From Methanocorpusculum sp. (GTDB lineage: Archaea; Halobacteriota; Methanomicrobia; Methanomicrobiales; Methanocorpusculaceae): a stretch of DNA of 5,546 nucleotides. The translations under genes and the position numbers were made by a program. The stretch spans positions 1-5,546 of the forward strand of contig JAGARL010000058.1 in the NCBI GenBank assembly GCA_017622255.1. The letters are read 5' to 3'. The notes below the pieces were generated by a model, which made no database searches, was not told the origin of the DNA, and saw nothing but the letters and a program-made list of their open reading frames with translations. Shown here piece by piece: positions 1-4,692 of this stretch (within the stretch, counting starts at the first letter, position 1; each line of letters starts with the position of its first letter).

Positions 1-798
1 GAGCTCATCGCGGATAGAGGTAATTGCCGCGTCAATCTCCTCTTTGGGCGTTACGAAATGCCGTGCCGGATAGACGTAGAAGTAGTCCAGCTTCTCCTTT
101 ACCCTGCCGGTTGCCTTCTCAATTTCTGCAATCCGGTCAATCTCATCGCCGAAAAGTTCGATTCGGATGATGTCTGTAAAGTAACCGGGAATGATGTCAA
201 TGGTGTCCCCCTTTACCCGGAATCTTCCGGGCATCAGCTCCGTATCGTTTCGCTCGAAGAGGATATCAACGAGCTTTTCTATCAGCTCGCGCCGGGAAAT
301 CCGCTGCCCGGTACGCAGCTCGAATCCCATGTTCTGGAAGTTCTCCGGGTTTCCGATGCTGTAGATGCAGGAGACCGAAGCGACGACAATCGTATCCCGA
401 TGGGAAAGCAGAGACGCCGTTGCCGCAAGCCGCATCATCTCGATTTTGGGATTGATGGAGGCGTCCTTTTCGATGTACTGGTCTTTTTTCGGGATGTAGC
501 TTTCCGGCTGATAGTAGTCGTAGTAGGAGATGAAGTACTCGACATGGTTTTCCGGGAAGAACTCCTTAAACTCATTGTAGAGCTGTCCGGCAAGAGTTTT
601 GTTGTGGGCGAGGACTAAGGTCGGTCTCTGGAGGTTCTGGATGACGTTTGCAATCGTAAACGTCTTTCCCGAACCCGTAACGCCGAGGAGTGTCTGGAAC
701 TGCTTTCCCTCCTCCACGCCGCGGGTTAAGGCGCTGATTGCCTCCGGCTGGGAGCCTTTGGGGCGGTAGTCTGCTTTGAGGCGGAACTCTTCGGTCAT
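1..798 (-). CDS. uvrB: UvrABC system protein B, N-terminal part (runs off left edge)
   Basis: UvrB is the ATP-dependent damage-verification subunit of nucleotide excision repair. UvrA loads it onto damaged DNA and it then recruits UvrC. The minus strand reads 266 uninterrupted codons from ATG at 798 to the window edge, against about 670 residues in the full family, so helicase motifs II-VI and the UvrC-binding tail lie outside. Visible landmarks are the Walker A loop GVTGSGKT (residues 39-46), LAHNKTLAGQLYNEF (63-77), and the tyrosine-rich beta-hairpin YYDYYQPESYIP (92-103) that clamps the DNA strand, with Tyr92, 93, 95, 96, 101 and 108 at the same numbers as I recall for E. coli UvrB. Residues from about 157 match the UvrA-interaction domain, including GRFRVKGDTIDIIP and RIELFGDEIDRI. 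The start is fixed by the TGATG overlap with the upstream gene; a GAGGAG lies 14 nt before the ATG. Archaeal uvrB is generally regarded as acquired from bacteria. Confidence 0.97.
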   Translation of the reverse strand, partial: MTEEFRLKADYRPKGSQPEAISALTRGVEEGKQFQTLLGVTGSGKTFTIANVIQNLQRPTLVLAHNKTLAGQLYNEFKEFFPENHVEYFISYYDYYQPESYIPKKDQYIEKDASINPKIEMMRLAATASLLSHRDTIVVASVSCIYSIGNPENFQNMGFELRTGQRISRRELIEKLVDILFERNDTELMPGRFRVKGDTIDIIPGYFTDIIRIELFGDEIDRIAEIEKATGRVKEKLDYFYVYPARHFVTPKEEIDAAITSIRDEL

Positions 799-1700
799 CA
801 GAAGTCGTCGAACTCCTCGATATCTTCTACCGGTTCGGTGAATGCGGTATCATAGATGTTTGCCAGATAGCGGGTTACAAAGATGCCGGTCGGAATTGCG
901 ACAAACAGCAGGAGACCGAAGCAGACGGTGTTTGCAACGGCCGTGTAGCCGAAGATGCTTGCAAGTCCGAGGAAGATGACGGCAACGGCGAGCAGGATGA
1001 TGGTGATGATGACAATGCAGAGGATGTAGTCATACCAGCCGATGCGCTTGATGATTCCGGCGATAGTTCCCATATTGACCGCTTTTCGAAGCGACCCGGT
1101 CCGTGCAAGGTGCACCAGGCCGATGCAGGCAAAAAGCGCAAGGAATACGGCGGTTGCAAACTCCAGAATCAGGTAGACGGCAAGGGAGAGATAGTCCACT
1201 GCCGCGGCAATACCGCTGAGGTCTCCGTTGAGAACGAAGTCAAGGGCGCCGTTCATGTAGGTGAAGAGGATTGCATAGAGGAGGAAGATTACCACTAAGG
1301 GGATTGCATAGTAGAGAACCAGAGCGTTTACCTTCCAGCCGGAAAAGAAGAGGCCGAAGAGGTCGTCGAGTTTTCGGATTTCGCGGTTCTGCATACTGCG
1401 GTAGAAGTATCCCGGCACGTAGGGGAAGAGGAACAGGAAGAGGATGCCGATTACTGCCGCTAAGTACTGCAGCATGTAAGCAATTCCTGCTTCGGTAAAT
1501 CCGAGGGTTGGAACAACCAGAACACTGACCAGCAGGGGTTTTATGATGTACTGGAGAAGGATTGTGGCAATCCCGTATCCGGCGGCGAAGGGGATGACTG
1601 CGGCAAGAAACAGTTTCACCCAGGTAACGATTCCGTCTACCTGGAGGAAGGTGTCCTTGGTATAGGAGACTGCTTCGGCGATTTGTTCTGCATGTTCCAT
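798..1700 (-). CDS. DUF4013-like polytopic membrane protein
   Basis: A 300-residue hydrophobic protein of unknown function. About six membrane segments can be seen, near residues 27-62 (long, possibly two passes), 72-95, 123-148, 171-195, 225-250 and 253-278. The stretch GYFYRSMQNREIRKLDDLF (97-115) followed by GWK and a helix, and later HLARTGSLRKAVN (197-209), resemble the conserved parts of DUF4013, a family frequent in methanogens and other Euryarchaeota. This assignment is from recollection of the family pattern. The C-terminus is a short acidic tail (EPVEDIEEFDDF). The gene has its own TATA box about 31 nt before the ATG and no Shine-Dalgarno site, so the transcript is probably near-leaderless. 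Its TGA stop shares its A with the uvrB ATG, so the two are likely co-transcribed. No sequence feature ties this protein to DNA repair; co-transcription may be incidental. Confidence 0.85.
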   Translation of the reverse strand: MEHAEQIAEAVSYTKDTFLQVDGIVTWVKLFLAAVIPFAAGYGIATILLQYIIKPLLVSVLVVPTLGFTEAGIAYMLQYLAAVIGILFLFLFPYVPGYFYRSMQNREIRKLDDLFGLFFSGWKVNALVLYYAIPLVVIFLLYAILFTYMNGALDFVLNGDLSGIAAAVDYLSLAVYLILEFATAVFLALFACIGLVHLARTGSLRKAVNMGTIAGIIKRIGWYDYILCIVIITIILLAVAVIFLGLASIFGYTAVANTVCFGLLLFVAIPTGIFVTRYLANIYDTAFTEPVEDIEEFDDF

Positions 1701-1727
1701 GTCTAACTATAGATTTTACCGGCGGGC

Positions 1728-1735
1728 ATATATTT
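1728..1735 (-). promoter_or_regulatory. TATA box for the DUF4013-uvrB transcription unit
   Basis: On the minus strand the sequence CGAACAAATATATG contains an archaeal TATA-like octamer, AAATATAT, preceded by an A-rich stretch in the BRE position. Its centre is 31.5 nt upstream of the ATG at 1700. With the usual archaeal spacing, transcription would begin near 1705, leaving about 5 nt of leader. The absence of a Shine-Dalgarno motif before the ATG agrees with this. No mapping data; position is inferred. Confidence 0.6.
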
Positions 1736-1771
1736 GTTCGCCACGGGGTAGGTTTCTCTCTTTCTCTGTCC

Positions 1772-1817
1772 CCCTCCTATCAGTTAACTTCTAATAGGGT
1801 GGAAAGATATATTCTGT
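1772..1817 (+). repeat. 46-bp direct repeat, copy 1 (promoter/operator module)
   Basis: This stretch is identical over all 46 bases to 1874-1919, offset by 102 bp. It starts CCCTCCTATCAGTTAAC and ends GGAAAGATATATTCTGT. It contains CCTAT...ATAGG arms around the palindrome AGTTAACT, then a purine-rich BRE-like GGAAA, then a TATA-like GATATATT (1806-1813). If active it would start transcripts near 1838, giving the transporter mRNA a leader of roughly 100 nt that includes the whole second copy. Confidence 0.85.
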
Positions 1818-1856
1818 CTCTGTCATTCGCCCATATCTCCGCGACGCCTTGAGGGC

Positions 1857-1889
1857 ATGCGCCTTTGGCTTAGCCCTCCTATCAGTTAA
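1857..1889 (+). CDS. Possible 10-codon leader ORF (speculative)
   Basis: ATG at 1857 opens a 10-codon frame (MRLWLSPPIS) that closes at the TAA inside the GTTAAC of repeat copy 2. GAGG lies 2 nt before the ATG, which is too close for a good ribosome-binding site. It would be translated only from transcripts that begin at repeat copy 1. There is no conservation evidence; it is recorded because it overlaps the putative operator, and it is probably fortuitous. Confidence 0.12.
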   Translation: MRLWLSPPIS

Positions 1890-1919
1890 CTTCTAATAGG
1901 GTGGAAAGATATATTCTGT
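1874..1919 (+). repeat. 46-bp direct repeat, copy 2, carrying the transporter's proximal promoter
   Basis: This is the second perfect copy of the 46-bp module. Its TATA-like GATATATT (1908-1915), with GGAAA just upstream as a BRE-like element, is centred 30.5 nt before the transporter ATG at 1942. Transcription would therefore start near 1938, almost at the start codon. The imperfect palindrome (CCTAT, AGTTAACT, ATAGG) lies directly upstream of the BRE, a position where a dimeric regulator could block or recruit TFB/TBP. No regulator gene is in the window. Confidence 0.75.
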
Positions 1920-1932
1920 TACTGTTTTCCGA

Positions 1933-1937
1933 GAGGT
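1933..1937 (+). promoter_or_regulatory. Shine-Dalgarno-like GAGGT before the MFS start
   Basis: GAGGT is followed by a 4-nt spacer and the ATG at 1942, and supports that start. If the proximal TATA box sets the start near 1938, this site would be missing from the shorter mRNA and present only in transcripts from repeat copy 1. Confidence 0.5.
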
Positions 1938-1941
1938 TTCT

Positions 1942-3261
1942 ATGCGTACTTCTTCTATTAACCCGAAACGGGTCTTATTTGTTGCCGCGTTTGCCGCGTT
2001 TCTTGCAACATTTAACGAGACCTATCTCAATGTCGGCTTTGCCCCCATTATGGAGTACTTCTCCGTCGATGTGGGAACTGTTCAGTGGTTAGCCACTGCA
2101 TACATGCTTGGCGCCGCAGTCATGGTGCCGGTTTCTGCCTTCCTCTACAAGAGCATCAAGACCAGAACGCTCTTCCTGACTTCCGTCGGTCTGCTGATTG
2201 CCGGCAGTATCGTTGCTGCTGCCGCTCCGTCCTTCCCGGTGCTTCTTGCAGGCCGTATCTTACAGTCCCTTGGTACCGGAATGTTAATTCCGGTCGGCAT
2301 GAACATCACCTTAGAGGTTGCCCCGCGAAAGAAACTGGGAACCTATATGGGAATTATGGGCGCTATGACGACCATCGGCCCTGCCTCGAGTGTCATTTTA
2401 GCCGGTGTCATTCTCTCCTTCTTTGACTGGAGAATGCTGCTGATTGTCTTTGCGGTTCTCGCAATTATCTGCTTCCTCGCTGCCGCATTCATCTTAGGCG
2501 ACATTGCAAAACTCACCCATCCGAAGCTGGATGTTCTCTCCACGATTCTCATTGGTCTTGCGTTAATCGGCATCCTCTACGGAATCTCTACCGCATTCAC
2601 CGGAAACGTTGTCATCTCCGCAATCACTGCAGTTCTTGGTATCCTCTGTCTGATTCTTTTCTTACGCCGTCAGAGCAGAATCGAACACCCGTTAATCGAC
2701 CTGCGTCCGCTGTCCATCAGACCGTTTGCGGTCGGGGTTATCATCAACATGCTTTCCCTGATTGTCATCTTTGCGATGAACATCGTCATGCCGATTTATC
2801 TGCAGTCTGCACTCGGCGTTCCGGCGATTTTCGCCTCCCTCACCCTCTTCCCGGCCATTCTGCTCTCCTGCATTATTTCGGTTGTTGCCGGCAGAGTCTA
2901 TGACAAACACGGTCCGGGCGTTCTGCTGCCGCTTGGTTTTGCCTGTATCGCGGTCTTTACCGCAGCTCTTGCAGGTCTGATTTCCACCGGTTCTCTTCTG
3001 CTGTTTGCCGTCCTCTACATCCCGGTTATCTGCGGTTCGGCACTGATTATCGGTCCGGTCCAAAGCTTTGCGCTCTCCCGCTTAAGTTATGAGATGAACC
3101 CGCACGGGGTTATTGTTATGAGTACCGGATTCCAGATTGCCGGCTGTATCGGCTCGTCGCTGTTTGCCGGTGTCTATACAATCGGCGCCGTCTCTGCCGC
3201 TGAGACCGGATTTTCTGCGGCAGCTCTCTTAGCCGCTCTTCTTGCGGTTGTTGGTTTCTGA
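1942..3261 (+). CDS. DHA2-type MFS multidrug transporter (439 aa as read; C-terminus cut by TGA)
   Basis: A drug:H+ antiporter-type major facilitator of the 14-helix DHA2 (EmrB/QacA-like) family, expected to export hydrophobic or cationic compounds using the ion gradient; the substrate is unknown. Visible landmarks are TM1 with FNETYLNV (24-31), TVQWLATAYMLGAAVMVPVSAFLY (46-69) typical of DHA2 TM2, GRILQSLGTGMLIP (104-117) matching MFS motif B, and TIGPAS...WR (144-164) in the place of the antiporter motif C. Hydrophobic helices continue to the end. The frame stops at TGA 3259-3261, about 17 residues into what should be TM14. The same frame continues beyond the TGA with CALYIRRVSRQ, which would finish the helix and supply a basic cytosolic end, then a linker and a CBS pair. 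The product as read is therefore probably truncated. NETYLNV and the MFS-CBS architecture recall transporters of Firmicutes, suggesting gene transfer (recollection only). Confidence 0.9.
   Translation: MRTSSINPKRVLFVAAFAAFLATFNETYLNVGFAPIMEYFSVDVGTVQWLATAYMLGAAVMVPVSAFLYKSIKTRTLFLTSVGLLIAGSIVAAAAPSFPVLLAGRILQSLGTGMLIPVGMNITLEVAPRKKLGTYMGIMGAMTTIGPASSVILAGVILSFFDWRMLLIVFAVLAIICFLAAAFILGDIAKLTHPKLDVLSTILIGLALIGILYGISTAFTGNVVISAITAVLGILCLILFLRRQSRIEHPLIDLRPLSIRPFAVGVIINMLSLIVIFAMNIVMPIYLQSALGVPAIFASLTLFPAILLSCIISVVAGRVYDKHGPGVLLPLGFACIAVFTAALAGLISTGSLLLFAVLYIPVICGSALIIGPVQSFALSRLSYEMNPHGVIVMSTGFQIAGCIGSSLFAGVYTIGAVSAAETGFSAAALLAALLAVVGF
3259..3261 (+). other. In-frame TGA splitting an apparent MFS-CBS fusion
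   Basis: The frame that starts at 1942 is open up to this TGA and, apart from it, open again until TAA at 3802-3804; 3331 minus 1942 is 1389, exactly 463 codons. Flanking codons read VVGF, stop, CALYIRR. One substitution (for example TGG or CGA to TGA) would account for it. It could be a true nonsense mutation, a sequencing error, or a real boundary between two cistrons. Confidence 0.8.
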
Positions 3262-3321
3262 TGTGCTCTCTACATCAGACGTGTAAGCCGTCAGGCACAG
3301 CAGGAGGAAAAACCTGCGGCT

Positions 3322-3326
3322 GAGGT
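3322..3326 (+). promoter_or_regulatory. Shine-Dalgarno-like GAGGT before the CBS-pair ATG
   Basis: GAGGT and a 4-nt spacer precede ATG 3331, the same motif and spacing as before the MFS start at 1942. A stronger AGGAGG at 3302-3307 is 23 nt from the ATG, too far for normal use. In the fusion frame these bases would simply encode linker residues (EEKPAAEVV). Confidence 0.35.
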
Positions 3327-3330
3327 TGTT

Positions 3331-3804
3331 ATGGAGAACACGCTTGCTTCGATGATGAAGAAGGACGTCTACTCCGTCCCTGAATCTGCATCTGTTCTGG
3401 ATGCGGTCCGCTGTATGGTTGAGCACAAGAGCAGCGGAATTCCGGTTCTCTCTGCAGACGGCCGTGCCGCAGGGTTCATCTCCGACGGTGATGTTATCCG
3501 CTATATGGCAGATGTGAATGCCGACGCGCCGGTTGCTTCCATGTATCCGCTCTGGAAGAACAAGGAACTGCTCGATGCAAAACTCGCCGGCCTTTCGCAG
3601 ATTCCGATCATGCAGCTTGCAACGGAGAAGGTTGTCTCCGTCAAACTCACCGCCGGCGTTGCGGAGGTGTTTACCCTTCTCTCGGACAAGAGAATCAAGA
3701 AGGTCCCGGTCGAGGATGACACCGGAAAGGTTGTCGGCGTACTTTCCCGTTCCGATGTCCTCCGTGCCCTGCTTATGCAGTCCCCGCTCCTGAAAAAGGA
3801 GTAA
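3331..3804 (+). CDS. CBS-domain pair protein, or detached sensor tail of the MFS transporter
   Basis: A 157-residue protein consisting almost entirely of two CBS motifs (a Bateman module), which usually bind adenine nucleotides such as AMP, ATP or SAM and regulate an attached domain. CBS1 spans about 4-60, with SGIPV (35-39) and GFISDGD (48-54). CBS2 spans about 94-150, with KKVPV (123-127) and GVLSRSD (136-142). The two G-x-x-S-x-x-D patterns fit the nucleotide-contact motif of CBS domains. The frame is continuous with the upstream transporter apart from TGA 3259-3261, and the linker SRQAQQEEKPAAEVV looks like a cytosolic tether. The likely role is to sense cell energy or nucleotide state and gate the exporter, either as a fused tail or as a separate partner. 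ATG 3331 was chosen because it is the first in-frame ATG after the TGA and has a GAGGT site. If fused, the whole protein would be 620 residues (1942-3804). Confidence 0.82.
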   Translation: MENTLASMMKKDVYSVPESASVLDAVRCMVEHKSSGIPVLSADGRAAGFISDGDVIRYMADVNADAPVASMYPLWKNKELLDAKLAGLSQIPIMQLATEKVVSVKLTAGVAEVFTLLSDKRIKKVPVEDDTGKVVGVLSRSDVLRALLMQSPLLKKE

Positions 3805-3806
3805 CC

Positions 3807-3818
3807 TTTTCTTTTTTT
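3807..3818 (+). terminator. Oligo-T transcription terminator after the CBS gene
   Basis: Two nucleotides after the TAA stop lies a T-rich run (TTTTCTTTTTTT) on the coding strand. Such oligo-T tracts are the usual intrinsic termination signal in Archaea and need no hairpin. The small CTGTT/AACAG inverted repeat follows rather than precedes the run, so this is not a bacterial-style terminator. Confidence 0.6.
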
Positions 3819-3988
3819 GCTGTTTGCTAACAGGGAATAATGCGGCATCACTCATCTCTTGAACATATATGCGCGTTTTGTAAATTATGGCTTGTCCGCC
3901 AAACTCCCCGCCGCATCCGCACTCCGGATTCGCACTATTTTTGCACAAAATCAAAAAGTGTCAATTATATGCAGGGATTGCGGTTCGC

Positions 3989-4082
3989 TTTCTGCCGAAT
4001 CTCTGCGGGGTTTTTCCGCTGAAATCTCTGCAGAAATCCGCAGATATCCTGGAATAATTCGTCAATCAGCGCAGAAATATCC
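3989..4082. repeat. Cluster of GCAGA-type motifs upstream of the acyl-CoA synthetase
   Basis: Six related sites lie within 94 bp. Three read on the minus strand (TTTCTGC 3989-3995, ATCTCTGC 3999-4006, ATCTCTGC 4024-4031). Three read on the plus strand (GCAGAAATCC 4030-4039, directly followed by GCAGATATCC 4040-4049, and GCAGAAATATCC 4071-4082). The two orientations meet at the palindrome CTGCAG (4028-4033). TCTGCGG (4002-4008) and CCGCAGA (4038-4044) can also pair. This may be a regulator-binding array, but no regulator is identified. Confidence 0.4.
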
Positions 4083-4099
4083 GGAATCAGGACGGAAGA

Positions 4100-4107
4100 C
4101 TATTTAT
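4100..4107 (+). promoter_or_regulatory. TATA-like promoter of the acyl-CoA synthetase gene
   Basis: CTATTTAT, preceded by purine-rich GACGGAAGA in the BRE position, is centred 31.5 nt before ATG 4135. The implied transcription start is near 4130, giving a leader of about 5 nt. There is no Shine-Dalgarno motif before the ATG, as expected of a leaderless mRNA. Confidence 0.5.
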
Positions 4108-4134
4108 CCTGTATAACAAACACAAAATCAGAAT

Positions 4135-4692
4135 ATGTCTAACAAACGTCTCATCACCAATCTGCACTTCTCGGAAGAGACTCAGCGCTCCCTCTACAAT
4201 ATGGCAGCATACGGAATGTCCCGCGTCGGACGCGACGCAGAGGCATTCACCTACTTCTCCCGGAAAGTAACCTACGGTCAGCTCATGGACGATATCCATG
4301 CCTGTGCCGCCGGTCTCCTGGAACTGGGGGTTCGAAAAGGGGACTTTGTCACCATTTTTCTGCCGAACATCCCGCAGTGTGTCATCGCTCTCTATGCCGT
4401 AAACCGTATTGGTGCTGTCTGCAACATGGTGCATCCGCTCTCCACCAAAGACGAGATTGAAAAAGCCGTCCGCCTCACTGAGAGCCGGTTTATTCTCACC
4501 TTCGAACTCAACGAAGGTCTGGTCAAAGACCTTGGGGCAACTGTCATCCGCTGTCCGACGCCGGCATTCTTCCCGAAGAATCCGAAGGGACTGGTGATGA
4601 AAAGCGTCTATAACTTCTCGGTCAGAAAGGCCGCCCGCACCCGGGTGCCGTCTCCTGGGCAGCGGTTATGGAGTCCGGCAGAAAATTCTTAG
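4135..4692 (+). CDS. Acyl-CoA synthetase (ANL superfamily), N-terminal fragment before frameshift
   Basis: This is the N-terminal part of an AMP-forming acyl-CoA synthetase, which activates a carboxylic acid to acyl-AMP and then to the CoA thioester. The acid used cannot be told from the sequence. The 185-residue frame carries the typical ANL opening: FTYFSRKVTYGQL (38-50), AAGLLELGVRKGDFVTIFLPNIPQ (58-81), then YAVNRIGAVCNMVHPLSTKDEI (87-108). Homology stops near residue 168; the last 16 or so residues (from about RVPSPG) are out of frame and end at TAG 4690-4692. The correct continuation is in the frame shifted by -1. Restoring one base near 4640 gives RKAARTPGAVSWAAVMESGRKFLEKH, and 471 continuous codons from 4135 to the window edge. 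The start ATG is supported by the TATA-to-ATG spacing. Confidence 0.85.
   Translation: MSNKRLITNLHFSEETQRSLYNMAAYGMSRVGRDAEAFTYFSRKVTYGQLMDDIHACAAGLLELGVRKGDFVTIFLPNIPQCVIALYAVNRIGAVCNMVHPLSTKDEIEKAVRLTESRFILTFELNEGLVKDLGATVIRCPTPAFFPKNPKGLVMKSVYNFSVRKAARTRVPSPGQRLWSPAENS
4640..4642 (+). other. Probable frameshift site in the acyl-CoA synthetase
   Basis: The downstream frame opens only after a TAA at 4611-4613 and the upstream frame closes at TAG 4690-4692, so the shift must fall between them. The CCC run at 4640-4642 is the best site: with a fourth C the codons read CGC ACC CCG GGT GCC GTC TCC TGG (RTPGAVSW), a smooth join. A homopolymer contraction of this sort is a common sequencing error as well as a common mutation. 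Confidence 0.7.

Larger units (their letters stand above)
1701..1941. other. Divergent intergenic regulatory region
   Basis: This 241-nt spacer separates the minus-strand DUF4013-uvrB pair from the plus-strand transporter. It contains the minus-strand TATA box, a pyrimidine-rich tract (about 1751-1777) and two perfect copies of a 46-bp repeat. Between the copies lie 56 nt of unique sequence, with a possible hairpin (GAGGGC at 1851-1856 with GCCCTC at 1873-1878) and a possible 10-codon ORF. I see no full gene here. Both flanking genes are transcribed away from it. Confidence 0.75.
3805..4134 (+). other. Intergenic region with terminator, repeated decamers and promoter
   Basis: This 330-nt spacer has no convincing gene; several short overlapping frames are open, but none has family features. 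It holds an oligo-T terminator at its left end, a small inverted repeat (CTGTT/AACAG, 3820-3833), and an imperfect hairpin (CACTATTTTTG 3933-3943 with CAAAAAGTG 3952-3960). It also holds a cluster of GCAGA-type motifs at 3989-4082 and a TATA-like element just before the next gene. Confidence 0.6.

Noticed and set aside
58..618. 186-codon plus-strand open frame.
   Set aside because: It is fully antisense to uvrB, has no recognisable domain, and the minus-strand UvrB match is unambiguous.
1772..1919. Repeat pair as a two-unit CRISPR array.
   Set aside because: There are only two copies, the interval is 56 nt, there is no cas gene, and the repeats contain promoter elements.
1772..1919. Repeat pair as ends of an insertion sequence or attachment sites.
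   Set aside because: The copies are direct and only 56 bp apart, with no transposase or integrase gene between or near them.
3259..3261. UGA read as selenocysteine in the transporter.
   Set aside because: Sec would sit in the middle of a membrane helix with no redox role, archaeal Sec use is known mainly from Methanococcales and Methanopyrus, and I see no convincing SECIS element after the gene.
3229..3954. 241-codon minus-strand frame.
   Set aside because: It is antisense to the CBS pair and its linker; the residues are low-complexity and polar, without domain features, whereas the CBS motifs on the plus strand are clear.
3887..4057. 56-codon frame starting MACPPNSPPH in the spacer.
   Set aside because: It has no Shine-Dalgarno site, no family resemblance, and competing frames of similar length.
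3859..4116. 85-codon frame starting at TTG in the spacer, with a CRDC motif and SAE repeats.
   Set aside because: It starts at TTG without a ribosome-binding site, overlaps two other open frames, and its repeated residues simply reflect the GCAGA-type DNA repeats.
4630..4660. Programmed -1 ribosomal frameshift in the acyl-CoA synthetase.
   Set aside because: The zero-frame codons around the shift (CGC ACC CGG GTG) do not form an X XXY YYZ slippery heptamer, and no stable downstream structure stands out. A lost base is simpler.
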